The position numbers and the translations under genes are program-made. A stretch of DNA of 64,000 bases from Victivallales bacterium (GTDB lineage Bacteria > Verrucomicrobiota > Lentisphaeria > Oligosphaerales > Oligosphaeraceae): the NCBI GenBank assembly GCA_017554445.1, contig JAFZIJ010000157.1, positions 1 to 64,000 of the forward strand, read 5' to 3'. Of the stretch, positions 26,336 through 34,987 are shown one piece after another (the first letter of the stretch is position 1; the number at the start of each line of letters is the position of its first letter). The notes beneath the pieces are model-generated. The model was given only the letters and a program-made list of their open reading frames with translations. It made no database searches and was not told the DNA's origin.

Positions 26336-26356
26336 AATTACCGCCTGCGGCGGTGC

Positions 26357-26419
26357 TAATGGCTTATGGCCTATGGCTTATGGCTTATGGAATATGGGAA
26401 GGTCACGCTCCTGCGTGAC
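26357..26419. repeat. TTATGGC 7-bp array plus TCCT-loop hairpin
   Basis: Six 7-bp units (TAATGGC, TTATGGC, CTATGGC, TTATGGC, TTATGGA, ATATGGG; 26357-26398) are followed by a perfect hairpin GTCACGC (26402-26408), loop TCCT, GCGTGAC (26413-26419). A 7-bp array joined to a hairpin with the same TCCT loop also occurs at 12796-12889. A weaker imperfect hairpin follows at 26421-26440. No gene is seen between 26336 and 26517. Confidence 0.85.
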
Positions 26420-26517
26420 TGGACGCGTAGAAGCGCATCCTTAACAACATGGATGAAAGACAATGTTTAAAAATAGCACGTCTTTGCATCAAGCCAAATT
26501 ACATGGTTGAAAATCCC

Positions 26518-27141
26518 TTAATATGTTCTCTGGAGGGCGACGACGACGCCTTGGATGGAGAGCTTGTCCAACGGATAGAAACGAGACTTGAATTCCTTGT
26601 TGGCGGGACGGAGTTCCCACTGACCTTCCGTGATGTAAAGGGATTTGACGGTGGTTTCACCGCCGTCCACGAGCGCGATGACGATGTCTCCGATGGAGGC
26701 TTCATTGGTCTGCTTGGCGATGACGATGTCTCCATCCAGAATGCCGAGATCCCGCATGGATTCGCCTTGGACCATAAGTCCGAATAACTTATGGCCACCG
26801 ACGCCTTTGGGGAGGAGGCTGGGATCCAACGTGACTTTCCGTTCGATGTTCTCTTCTGCGAGGAGCGGGACGCCAGCGGAGATGCGGCCGAGAATCGGAA
26901 TACTGAGGGAGAGGGAGAAATGTTTCGGGCGGTCCGTGTTGAGAAGGGTAAGGCTGCGGGCTTTGGAGGAACGGTTGACGTAGCCTTTCCTCTGGAGCGA
27001 GCGGACATGGGCGAAGGCGGTGGCGGACTTGATGTCAAAATGCGTGCTGATTTCGTAGATGGTCGGCGCCATGCCTTCCTGACGTGTGAAGTCGGAGATG
27101 AAATCAAGGATTTCCTGCTGTTTGTCTGTCAGTCCCTTCAT
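26518..27141 (-). CDS. lexA: LexA SOS repressor
   Basis: A 207-residue LexA. The N-terminal winged helix (about residues 1-65, LTDKQQEILDFISDFTRQEG) is followed by the self-cleavage site A89-G90 (RISAGVPLLAEE) and the serine peptidase S24 domain with S128 (GESM) and K166 (TTVKSLY) as the catalytic dyad. It represses DNA-damage genes until RecA-stimulated autocleavage. ATG 27141 is set by a strong AAAGGAGG site; the longer frame to 27195 has none. It lies upstream of ruvA in the same direction, fitting DNA-repair genes, but 182 bases with repeats separate them. The operator sequence is not obvious. Confidence 0.95.
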   Translation of the reverse strand: MKGLTDKQQEILDFISDFTRQEGMAPTIYEISTHFDIKSATAFAHVRSLQRKGYVNRSSKARSLTLLNTDRPKHFSLSLSIPILGRISAGVPLLAEENIERKVTLDPSLLPKGVGGHKLFGLMVQGESMRDLGILDGDIVIAKQTNEASIGDIVIALVDGGETTVKSLYITEGQWELRPANKEFKSRFYPLDKLSIQGVVVALQRTY

Positions 27142-27414
27142 GGGGTTCCTCCTTTGAGGTGCGTTTATTTGATTATAAAAAAGCAAAATAAGCAATCAAT
27201 CATCAATATGATAGCCTAATTCCCATAGATTGCAAGTTTATTCTTAAAAAAATTAGTGATAATTTTTCAGTTATTTTGGATGAAATGCATTGTCGTGGCA
27301 TGAAAAAGAGGAATTTTGCCAAATACAATATATATTTATATTGATTGAATAGTGTTTGCAAGTGTTGGCCATTCATATTCAGTCTCCTAGAGGCTGACAT
27401 GATTCTAATGTTTT

Positions 27415-28389
27415 ATGAAGTGTTTTTTGTCCATCTTATGCCTGTTCACGCTAATTGGCGTGGTGGTCGCGGATGAAAAGACGCCGTTAGGCGACGAAAT
27501 TCGCGTTGGCCAGCTGGTCAGTGGCGGAGGCCTGTTCCGTAGCTTCTATCCTAACGCGCTGCCATCGTTGCTGCGTCATATCCGCAAGACGACGACGGCG
27601 AACGTGTCGGACGATGTCGTGATGTTGACGAGCTTTGCAGACGAACGGTTGTTTTCGCTTCCATTCGTCTATGTAAATTTCGCTGATCGTGAAGATTGGA
27701 CGTTTACGCCGGAGGAGACGGAAAATCTACGCGGCTATTTGGAACGTGGAGGATTCATCTACGTCGATGCAGGCATTACGGCGGCGTTTCTGCGCGAACG
27801 GCCTGAGCTTGGGCAGCACCACAGCTATGCGGAATGGGAGGCGACGCCGCAACTGAAGGAAGCGTTCAAGGCTGTATTCCCAAACCATGAGTTTCAGACA
27901 CTTAGACGTTCGGATCCGCTATATAGGACGTTCTACGCAGGCCTGCCGGACACGTCGCTCCTACCAGATACGGTGAAATCCTACACGGAAAAGGAGAAAT
28001 GGCCGGACGGGACATATGCGACGGCAGTGCTTCGTGTGAAAGGGCGCGTGGCGGTTTTGGCGACACCGATTGTTTCGATGGGCTGGGGGAAAAACAGTCT
28101 GGACCAATGGGATTCGACGATTCGCTTCCGTGTTCTGGAAGAGACGAAAGGCCTGTCGTCGTATCTGGAAAATGCGTCGTATGGCGGAGAGCGTTTCGAA
28201 GTAGCGCGGGAAGATGGTGGAAAGGACATCATCTACTGCCAGGAGCAGGCGATGCCGTCATGGGCGAACGAGCCCGGCGGCAAATGGCGCGTCTTCCGTT
28301 ATTACGGCAGCCGTGAAATAAGTGACTTCGCCCATACGTTTTATACACAATTCGGAACGAACATCATTCTCTATGCGTTGACGCATTGA
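27415..28389 (+). CDS. DUF4159 protein with signal peptide
   Basis: A 324-residue protein with a signal peptide (MKCFLSILCLFTLIGVVVAD). The DUF4159 core is seen in PFVYVNFADREDWTFTPEETENLRGYLE, of which the parts YVNFADREDW and LRGYLERGGFIYVDAGI are typical. The fold is related to glutamine amidotransferase-like domains, and the function is unknown. It is probably periplasmic. There is no strong ribosome-binding sequence before ATG 27415. The upstream gap to lexA (27142-27414) is AT-rich and must hold divergent promoters, but I cannot fix them. Confidence 0.8.
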   Translation: MKCFLSILCLFTLIGVVVADEKTPLGDEIRVGQLVSGGGLFRSFYPNALPSLLRHIRKTTTANVSDDVVMLTSFADERLFSLPFVYVNFADREDWTFTPEETENLRGYLERGGFIYVDAGITAAFLRERPELGQHHSYAEWEATPQLKEAFKAVFPNHEFQTLRRSDPLYRTFYAGLPDTSLLPDTVKSYTEKEKWPDGTYATAVLRVKGRVAVLATPIVSMGWGKNSLDQWDSTIRFRVLEETKGLSSYLENASYGGERFEVAREDGGKDIIYCQEQAMPSWANEPGGKWRVFRYYGSREISDFAHTFYTQFGTNIILYALTH

Positions 28390-28430
28390 CTGTAAGAAAT
28401 CGTCTGAAGCTATTGATATCAAGGAAGAAA

Positions 28431-29549
28431 ATGAAAATCATTTTGGCACCGGATTCATTCAAGGACAGTCTCAGCGGCATCGATGTCTGTTCGATACTGG
28501 CGGAGGCGGCGCGTCGTGAACTGGGCGACGTGGAAATCCGTTGCTTTCCAATGGGTGACGGCGGCGAAGGCACGCTTGATGCGGTACTTGCGGCGACCAA
28601 TGGTCGCCGTGTGAAACTATTGGTCCGCGATCCGTTGGGCCGTCCTGTTGAGGCGGCCTATGCGTTGCTGCCCAACGGCGAGGCGTTTGTAGAAATGGCG
28701 CAGGCCAGCGGATTGGAACGTCTTTCGAAGAATGAACGAAATCCTTTGCTGACATCGACTTACGGAACAGGCCAACTGATTTTGGCGGCATTGGATGCAG
28801 GTTGCCGAAAGATAACGGTCGGCATCGGCGGTAGCGCGACAACGGACGGCGGCGCAGGCATGGCCGTCGCGTTGGGAGCGCGTCCTGTGACGGCGGACGG
28901 TCGCGAGCTTGATGGCCGCGGCGGCGATTTGCGGAAAATCGTTCGTGTCGAGCTGGATGAATTAGACTCACGTCTGAAAGAGTGTGTTTTCCGTGTCGCA
29001 AGTGACGTGACCAACCCGCTTTGCGGAGAACGTGGAGCGGCGGCAGTTTTTGGTCCGCAGAAAGGTGCAACGCCGCAAATGGTGGCGGATTTGGATGCGG
29101 GGCTTTCACATTGGGCGGAACTGCTGGCAGGCGGCGAAACGAATGCCCGCGAAAAAGGCGATGGCGCGGCGGGTGGCCTCGGCTTCGGTTTGCGGATGTT
29201 GTGCGGCGCGACGATGACATCTGGAGCGAAACTGGTGGCGGAGCTGACCGGCCTTCCGGACGCCATGGACGGCGCGGATGTCGTCGTGACTGGCGAAGGG
29301 CGGACGGATGAGCAGACGCTCTGCGGGAAACTTCCTGCCGTCGTAGCGTCATACGCCCATGCGCACGGCGTTCGCTGTGTGTTGATTTCAGGGGCTTTGG
29401 AGGGTGACATTCGTGTGTTGCGCGGTGTGTTTGACGCATGCTTTGGTTGCGTGTCCAAAGTCTGTTCGCTGGAAGAAGCGTTGAAGAACGCGCGGCAGTC
29501 GCTGTCGTCTGTTGCAGGATCTGTATTTTCTTTATTGAGAAAGGGTTGA
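28431..29549 (+). CDS. Glycerate kinase
   Basis: A 372-residue kinase of the GarK/GlxK family. The N-terminus KIILAPDSFKDSLSG, the GDGGEGTLDAV loop, the GIGGSATTDGGAGMAVALGA phosphate-binding stretch and the C-terminal VVTGEGRTDEQTLCGKLP motif are all diagnostic. It phosphorylates D-glycerate with ATP (2-phosphoglycerate is usual for this family) in the cytoplasm. The AAGGAAG sequence ahead of ATG 28431 decides the start over an upstream alternative at 28386 that overlaps the previous gene. Confidence 0.93.
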   Translation: MKIILAPDSFKDSLSGIDVCSILAEAARRELGDVEIRCFPMGDGGEGTLDAVLAATNGRRVKLLVRDPLGRPVEAAYALLPNGEAFVEMAQASGLERLSKNERNPLLTSTYGTGQLILAALDAGCRKITVGIGGSATTDGGAGMAVALGARPVTADGRELDGRGGDLRKIVRVELDELDSRLKECVFRVASDVTNPLCGERGAAAVFGPQKGATPQMVADLDAGLSHWAELLAGGETNAREKGDGAAGGLGFGLRMLCGATMTSGAKLVAELTGLPDAMDGADVVVTGEGRTDEQTLCGKLPAVVASYAHAHGVRCVLISGALEGDIRVLRGVFDACFGCVSKVCSLEEALKNARQSLSSVAGSVFSLLRKG

Positions 29550-29552
29550 ATC

Positions 29553-30170
29553 GTGAGAGCGTCTATCAATCATACAAAACGCAGCAAGGAAATATTGCAA
29601 AAGTCGCTGAAGCTCATCGCCGAGCGCGGCTATGGCGATGTGACCTATCAACAGATTGCGGACGCGACGGGGCTAGGCAGGACGACGCTGTATAAATATT
29701 TCAAAAACAAACGGGAGATTTTCGACAAGGCGCTGAAAATGCTTGTGGAGGAACTCGGCGTTGATTTCGAAGAAGGTGTGAAGCAGCATCCGGATTTGAA
29801 CACGGTGGAAAAAATCCGTCTGATCATGATGGGGCTGATCGACATGATGTTCACGTCGCCTAAACTCTTGCAGACGGTTGTCGAATATCTGATTGGTTTG
29901 AGGCGGAGCGACGAACCGACGAGCAAGCGTGTCCGCCTGCATACGATTGGTTTCTATCGCGTTTTGGTACGTCTTGTTCGCGAAGGAATCAACAACGGCG
30001 AACTGCGGCAGATGGACTGCCTGATGGCGACGGAGGAATTGTATGCGCTTTTGGAGACGGCGACGTTGCGGATTACGCTGATGGAAAGCGTTGAACGCCA
30101 GCAACTCATCGATATGTGTGATTTCGCTTTGGACGGCATGAAGGCCGTGCCGCAAGAGGGGCGTGGATGA
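29553..30170 (+). CDS. TetR/AcrR-family transcriptional regulator
   Basis: A 205-residue repressor with GTG start at 29553. The N-terminal helix-turn-helix covers about residues 8-55 (SKEILQKSLKLIAERGYGDV, TYQQIADATGLGRTTLYKYF), which is the TetR pattern. The C-terminal all-helical ligand domain is not identifiable to a subfamily. Its stop overlaps the ribD start as ATGA, so it is translationally coupled to the riboflavin genes. A regulatory link to glycerate kinase (3 bases upstream) or ribDE is possible but only inferred from position. Confidence 0.9.
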   Translation: MRASINHTKRSKEILQKSLKLIAERGYGDVTYQQIADATGLGRTTLYKYFKNKREIFDKALKMLVEELGVDFEEGVKQHPDLNTVEKIRLIMMGLIDMMFTSPKLLQTVVEYLIGLRRSDEPTSKRVRLHTIGFYRVLVRLVREGINNGELRQMDCLMATEELYALLETATLRITLMESVERQQLIDMCDFALDGMKAVPQEGRG

Positions 30171-31198
30171 CGAACGACGAATCCTACATGAAAGAGGCGC
30201 TGAAGGAGGCGCGAAAGGGATGGGGGCTGACGAGCCCGAATCCAATGGTTGGCGCCGTCGTCGTTCGCGACGGCGTCATCGTGGGGCGTGGCTACCACCA
30301 TGGCGCGGGGTTGCCGCACGCCGAGCCGAACGCGTTGGCGGATGCAGACGAAAAATCCGCTGGCGCAACACTTTATGTGACATTGGAGCCATGTTGCACG
30401 TTTGGACGGACGCCACCTTGCACGGAGGCGATCAAACGTGCGAAAATACGGCGTGTCGTCGTCGGCTGCACGGACTGCAATCCGAAGCATGCAGGACGTG
30501 GCCTCGCCATTTTGCGCGAAGCCGGAATTGACGTCGTTTCAGGCATTTGTGAAAAGGAATGCTTGGAATTGAACGCGGCATTCTTCTGGTGGATATCGAC
30601 GGGACGGCCATACGTCCGCTTGAAGATGGCCATGACGCTGGATGGAAAAATAGCGACGGCGGGCGGTGATTCGAAATGGATAACTGGCTCGTGTGCAAGA
30701 CGATATGTCCAGAAACTGCGGCGCGGCAGCGATGCGATTATGGTTGGCGGCGAGACAGTTCGGAAAGACGATCCGGAGTTGGTTGTGCGGGATCCAAAAG
30801 ACTGGAAGCGGCAGCCCGCGCGGATTGTGTGGACGTCGAAACCATCGTTGCCGGAAGGTTGCAAGTTACTGAACGGCAATGGCGGACCAGTGGAATTGGC
30901 GAAGCCGATGGCACGTCGTGAATGGCTGTCGTTTTTAAAAAAACTTGGCGGCCGCGGAATGATGTCGCTGTTGATGGAAGGCGGCGGCGAATTGGCGGGA
31001 TGCGCGCTGAAGGCGGGAATCGTCAATGAAATCGACTTTTTCATCGCGCCGAAGATTTTGGGCGGCCGCGGAAGCCGTCCCGTCGTGGGATGGGAGAATC
31101 CGTCATCGTTGGCGGAAAGCCTTGCGGTGAAGGATTTACGGACATGGAGATTCGGCGATGACCTATTGGTCGTCGGCCATCTGGATTGTGAAAAATAA
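30167..31198 (+). CDS. ribD: Bifunctional riboflavin deaminase/reductase RibD
   Basis: A 343-residue two-domain enzyme. The deaminase domain (residues 1-150) shows the zinc site HAEPNA and PCCTFGRTPPCTEA. The reductase domain (about residues 150-343) begins RPYVRLKMAMTLDGKIAT and has VGGETVRKDDPEL and LMEGGGELAG. It carries out the second and third steps of riboflavin synthesis: deamination and side-chain reduction of the pyrimidine intermediate. No FMN riboswitch is seen, since the gene is preceded directly by the TetR gene. ribE follows after 22 bases. Confidence 0.95.
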   Translation: MTNDESYMKEALKEARKGWGLTSPNPMVGAVVVRDGVIVGRGYHHGAGLPHAEPNALADADEKSAGATLYVTLEPCCTFGRTPPCTEAIKRAKIRRVVVGCTDCNPKHAGRGLAILREAGIDVVSGICEKECLELNAAFFWWISTGRPYVRLKMAMTLDGKIATAGGDSKWITGSCARRYVQKLRRGSDAIMVGGETVRKDDPELVVRDPKDWKRQPARIVWTSKPSLPEGCKLLNGNGGPVELAKPMARREWLSFLKKLGGRGMMSLLMEGGGELAGCALKAGIVNEIDFFIAPKILGGRGSRPVVGWENPSSLAESLAVKDLRTWRFGDDLLVVGHLDCEK

Positions 31199-31220
31199 AG
31201 GATAATTAAGGTATTGATAG

Positions 31221-31862
31221 ATGTTTACGGGATTGGTTGAAACAACGGGAACGTTGGCGAGCATGACGCGGACAGGCAAGTCCGCCGAACTGCTTGTGCG
31301 TTGCGGTCTGCCTGTTGCGGAGTTGGAGCGCGGAGAAAGCATCGCGGTGAATGGCGTCTGTTTGACGCTAACAGACTGTGCAAAGGGAGGGCTGTCGTTC
31401 CATGCGTTGAGCGAGACGTTGAACAAAAGCAATCTGGGGACGAGCGTCGGTCGTAAAGTCAACTTGGAGAGGGCGTTACGGCTTGGAGACCGTTTGGGCG
31501 GACATCTTGTGAGCGGTCATATCGATTGTCGGGCGGAAGTGCTTGATATCGGGCGAGTTGAAGATGATTATGAACTGCGTGTGGCGTTGCCGGCGGACGT
31601 GGCGGGACAGGTCGTTATGAAAGGAAGCGTCGCGGTCAACGGCGTATCGCTGACGGTTGCGTCGCTGTCGCGGTCGGATTTCACGCTGCGGATCATCCCG
31701 CATACGTGGGCGGAGACGAATCTGTCCGATCTTCAACCGGGCGATGTGGTGAATTTGGAAACGGACATGCTGGGCAAGTTCGTGCTGCGTCAGTTGGAGC
31801 TGAAAGGCGATGGCGGCGGTGGCGGCTTGACGATGGAGACGCTTTTCAAGGCGGGATTCTAG
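31221..31862 (+). CDS. ribE: Riboflavin synthase alpha chain
   Basis: A 213-residue protein with the two lumazine-binding repeats: MFTGLVETTG at the N-terminus with GESIAVNGVCLT, and the second repeat with HLVSGHIDC and GSVAVNGVSLTV. It dismutates two lumazine molecules to give riboflavin. An AAGG sequence lies 10 bases before ATG 31221. The genes ribBA and ribH, needed for the full pathway, are not in the window. Confidence 0.95.
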   Translation: MFTGLVETTGTLASMTRTGKSAELLVRCGLPVAELERGESIAVNGVCLTLTDCAKGGLSFHALSETLNKSNLGTSVGRKVNLERALRLGDRLGGHLVSGHIDCRAEVLDIGRVEDDYELRVALPADVAGQVVMKGSVAVNGVSLTVASLSRSDFTLRIIPHTWAETNLSDLQPGDVVNLETDMLGKFVLRQLELKGDGGGGGLTMETLFKAGF

Positions 31863-31966
31863 CCGCGCAACCCGTGGAAAATTGCTTTTAGGCAGTCTTG
31901 GGTTATGTTTTAAGATAATGGATCATTGGACGGGAGAGGACGGGACGGACAAGGAGCGTCAACCAA

Positions 31967-32725
31967 ATGGCAGGTTTGCAATTCAATAAGAAAAAATATA
32001 AAGTCAAAATCGTCGGACGGAATCTGGACGATTTGCGTCCGCTTCTGCGGATGTTTCCGGTGGAACTCGTTGACAGCGAGCCAGATTTGGTGATTTCGTA
32101 TGGCGGCGACGGCTCGCTTTTGGGCGCGGAGCGTGATTTTCCGGGCGTGCCGAAATGCCCGATTCGCGACATGCGGCAGAATCCGAAATGCCCGCGCCAT
32201 TCGGATATGACGACGCTGGAGAAACTGTTCGCCGGCGAATTGTCGGAGACGCAGCTGGTGAAAATGGTCGCGACGACGAACGACGGGAATACCTTGAAGG
32301 GGATCAACGACATCGTCCTTTCCAGAAAACTGATCGCGAGCGCGATACGGTATCGGATTTGGGCGAATGGCGAACTGCTTCGTAGCCAAGTGGTTGCGGA
32401 CAGTCTCGTCGTTTCGACACCGTTTGGCAGCACAGGTTATTTCCAAAGCATCACGCATGGCAACTTCCAAGTCGGTTTGGGCGTTGCGTTCAACAACGCG
32501 ATGGACTTGTACAGCCATGTGATCATTCCGGACAATTCGCAATTGACGGTGGAGCTGTTGCGCGGCCCCGCCGTGTTGGTGGCGGACAATGATCCGCAAT
32601 CCTTCGAACTGTGCACGGGAAGCCGTCTGCGGATAGGCATCAGCGACGAGCGAACATCCGTCTATGGTCTTGATGTGTTCCGTTGCATGGACTGCTATGA
32701 TTTGAGGAAGAAAGGCATCAACTGA
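31967..32725 (+). CDS. nadK: NAD kinase
   Basis: A 252-residue protein with the NAD kinase nucleotide motif ISYGGDGSLLGAE (GGDG at about residues 45-48) and the conserved C-domain motif STPFGSTGYFQSI. A second typical segment is VADNDPQSF in the last third. It makes NADP from NAD and ATP or polyphosphate. It is on the short side for the family and the N-terminal Rossmann-like lobe is reduced. AAGGAG lies before ATG 31967. Confidence 0.85.
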   Translation: MAGLQFNKKKYKVKIVGRNLDDLRPLLRMFPVELVDSEPDLVISYGGDGSLLGAERDFPGVPKCPIRDMRQNPKCPRHSDMTTLEKLFAGELSETQLVKMVATTNDGNTLKGINDIVLSRKLIASAIRYRIWANGELLRSQVVADSLVVSTPFGSTGYFQSITHGNFQVGLGVAFNNAMDLYSHVIIPDNSQLTVELLRGPAVLVADNDPQSFELCTGSRLRIGISDERTSVYGLDVFRCMDCYDLRKKGIN

Positions 32726-32792
32726 CCACCGGCGATGGCGTTTCTTTCAAAGAGATGCTTTTCGGCGATCATTGCATAACAGAGAGAACAAG

Positions 32793-33440
32793 ATGGAAAC
32801 AATCATCAGCGGATTAAGCGTCCTGTTCTGGTCATATCTGATTGGAAGTATTCCGAACGGATATATGATGGGCAAATTCAACGGCTTGGACATCCGCCGC
32901 CACGGTAGTAAAAATATCGGGGCGACTAATGTCCGCCGTATTTTGGGCCGTCCATGGGGTATCGCCTGCTTCATTTTGGACTTCCTGAAAGGGCTCATTC
33001 CCGTGATGGTCATCGGTCATATAATCGCCAGTGACTGGGCGATTGGCGCGGGATACGGCGGCTTGATTGCAGCCATCGGCGCCGTGCTTGGCCATGTGTT
33101 TCCGGTATGGCTGATGTTCCGCGGCGGCAAAGGCGTGGCGACTAGTCTGGGCGTTGTATGCGGTTTGGCTCCACTTGCGTTTCTAGTCGGCATATTATTC
33201 TGGTTGTTAAGCTATTACATCATCTATCGCGGTGTCGTGTCGTTTGCGAGCATGGTGGCTGTTTTAATGATGGCGGTTTCATCGCTGGTGTTCAAGCTAA
33301 CGATTTTCAAAGACATTTCGTGGGTGACGATTTCTCTGTTGTTCTTCCTTGCGATTATCGTGATCATTCGTCATCGCGAAAATATCAAGCGACTTCTGGA
33401 GGGGACGGAAAGTTCCTTTGTGAAAATCAACAAGAAATGA
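32793..33440 (+). CDS. plsY: Glycerol-3-phosphate acyltransferase PlsY
   Basis: A 215-residue integral membrane enzyme with about five transmembrane helices. The three PlsY motifs are visible: GSIPNGYMMGK, GSKNIGATNVRRILG and FRGGKGVATSLG. It transfers an acyl group from acyl phosphate to glycerol 3-phosphate, the first step of phospholipid synthesis. ATG 32793 is preferred over an upstream TTG. Its stop lies just before the YdjY-type gene. Confidence 0.94.
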   Translation: METIISGLSVLFWSYLIGSIPNGYMMGKFNGLDIRRHGSKNIGATNVRRILGRPWGIACFILDFLKGLIPVMVIGHIIASDWAIGAGYGGLIAAIGAVLGHVFPVWLMFRGGKGVATSLGVVCGLAPLAFLVGILFWLLSYYIIYRGVVSFASMVAVLMMAVSSLVFKLTIFKDISWVTISLLFFLAIIVIIRHRENIKRLLEGTESSFVKINKK

Positions 33441-33457
33441 CGGCGGGAGAACGAAGG

Positions 33458-34132
33458 ATGGGGAAGTTGCATTTGCTTGCTATACTGATGTTTGGAGTGT
33501 GCATCGCATGTCTTGCGCAACAGGCTGGCAAGCTTCCCGCTGGCGTAAAACGACTTGATGACGGCAATTTGCAGGTCGGCGAAATCGTCGTCCGTGTGGC
33601 AAAGGGCGAACTGGCCTTCCCCGCGCGTTTTGAATTGCAGGAAGGCGCGTTGGAGGTTGTCATCGCGAAGCCGAATGGACGGTTGCACGAGACGCTTCTC
33701 GTAACATCGTGCAGTGCATTGCAGATCCAAACGCTGCTGTATCTGCTTCATGCGGACAATGGCGCACGGCAGCCTGTGAAGTTCGGACGACGCGGCGACA
33801 TCGTCGATATCGACATCGAATGGACGAACGACGACGGCAAGAAGCTCCGCGAACCGATTGAATCATGGATTATAGACAATCGGACTAAGAAGCCGATGGA
33901 GCGGATTGGCTGGGTGTTTGTCGGTTCAGACGTCCGCAATGGCGTGTTTCAGGCGGATTCGGAGGGCAATGTCGTCATCAACTGGTCCAGCGGTTCGACG
34001 GTTTTAGATTGTGCGGATCCTGATAGTGAGAACGACATGCTGCATTCTATCAATACGCAAAAGGCTCAGCCAAAGAAACATCCGACGGTGACGGTTGTCT
34101 TCAAACCGCATAGTAAATTTGCTGCGAAATAG
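33458..34132 (+). CDS. YdjY-domain protein with signal peptide
   Basis: About 224 residues from ATG 33458, preceded by GGGAG at nine bases. An alternative ATG at 33437 overlaps the plsY stop (ATGA). The N-terminus is a signal peptide (GKLHLLAILMFGVCIACLAQ). The YdjY domain is seen in GALEVVIAKPNGRLHETLLV and the RIGWVFVGS region. The function of the family is unknown; in PVC bacteria it is commonly exported. It probably shares a transcript with plsY. Confidence 0.75.
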   Translation: MGKLHLLAILMFGVCIACLAQQAGKLPAGVKRLDDGNLQVGEIVVRVAKGELAFPARFELQEGALEVVIAKPNGRLHETLLVTSCSALQIQTLLYLLHADNGARQPVKFGRRGDIVDIDIEWTNDDGKKLREPIESWIIDNRTKKPMERIGWVFVGSDVRNGVFQADSEGNVVINWSSGSTVLDCADPDSENDMLHSINTQKAQPKKHPTVTVVFKPHSKFAAK

Positions 34133-34302
34133 GGAAGGGAGCTTATCCGTGCGACTACGACGACACTTGCCGCTGTATGTCAAGAGCTGATTCTTGCGCG
34201 ATGATTGTATCAATGTTTTTACGCTTTGCGTAAACGGTCGCTCTGGAAAGTGCACCTGCCATTCCCTCTGAAGTTGAAGACAGCAGTATGTTTTCTGCCA
34301 CT

Positions 34303-34602
34303 TCAAGCTTTTGCTGTAGTCGCCATGTACTTGCTTGCTGTTGCTTCATCCAGTTCGAAGTCCGACTGGAGGTCTTTCAGAATCTGCGATTCAGAGAAAT
34401 GCCGATTACGCCGAATACGGATGAATTTCAGCACCGCTTTGATTTCTCCTTCCGCAATTCCTTCGACCCTTCCTTCCGCCTTTCCTTCGATCCTTCCTTC
34501 CGCAATTCCTTCGACCCTTCCTTCCTGTAACCATTTATCTTTATTAAGAGCAATACACTTGTTGAAAAAATGCTGTTCGATTTTCGACACTACCTTTTCC
34601 AT
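34303..34602 (-). CDS. Free-standing copy of the Rpn C-terminal domain (RpnS-like)
   Basis: Reads 99 residues from ATG 34602. From residue 1 (MEKVVSKIEQHFFNKCIALN) it is almost identical to the C-terminal ~108 residues of the Rpn protein encoded at 34661-35743, including the charged repeat region and the SESQILKDLQSDFELDEATA end. It differs in repeat number and in the last ~8 residues. AAGGAG lies 6 bases before the ATG, exactly as at the internal start inside the full gene. It could be a separate inhibitor of the nuclease, as internal-start products are reported to be for E. coli Rpn proteins. It might instead be a pseudogene left by tandem duplication. A second frame downstream (34155-34349, reverse) may hold a shifted remnant of a longer tail. 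Confidence 0.65.
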   Translation of the reverse strand: MEKVVSKIEQHFFNKCIALNKDKWLQEGRVEGIAEGRIEGKAEGRVEGIAEGEIKAVLKFIRIRRNRHFSESQILKDLQSDFELDEATASKYMATTAKA

Positions 34603-34660
34603 GCTCTTCTCCTTCTTTGGTATTGCCTTGTCCTCCAACGTGTAAACTTTTTCAATCAAG

Positions 34661-34987
34661 CTATCTGACTTCCATATAGTGCCTTGCAGTCGCTTCGTCC
34701 AGTTCGAAGTCGGACTGGAGGTCCTTCAGAATCTGCGATTCCGAGAACTGTCGGTTACGCCGAATACGGATGAATTTCAGCACCGCTTTGATTTCTCCTT
34801 CCGCAATTCCTTCGACCCTTCCTTCCGCAATTCCTTCGACCCTTCCTTCGACCCTTCCTTCCGCAATTCCTTCCACCCTTCCTTCCGCCTTTCCTTCGAC
34901 CCTTCCTTCCTGTATCCATTTATCTTTATTAAGAGCAATGCACTTGTTGAAAAAATGCTGTTCGATTTTCGACACTACCTTTTCCAT
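34661..34987 (-). CDS. Predicted internal-start product of the Rpn gene (short form)
   Basis: Within the full-length gene, ATG 34987 (codon 253) is preceded at 6 bases by a perfect AAGGAG ribosome-binding sequence, stronger than the one before the main start. Translation from here would give 108 residues covering only the C-terminal domain. E. coli rpn genes have been reported to make such short products that bind and block the long form. The signal is visible in the sequence; production and role are inferred. Confidence 0.55.
   Translation of the reverse strand: MEKVVSKIEQHFFNKCIALNKDKWIQEGRVEGKAEGRVEGIAEGRVEGRVEGIAEGRVEGIAEGEIKAVLKFIRIRRNRQFSESQILKDLQSDFELDEATARHYMEVR

Noticed and set aside
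33158..33457. Long upstream extension of the YdjY-type gene
   Set aside because: It overlaps plsY in another frame; a signal peptide begins at 33458.
34155..34349. Separate small gene after the Rpn C-terminal copy
   Set aside because: Overlaps that copy in another frame and lacks a good ribosome-binding site; more likely a frameshifted remnant of a tail.
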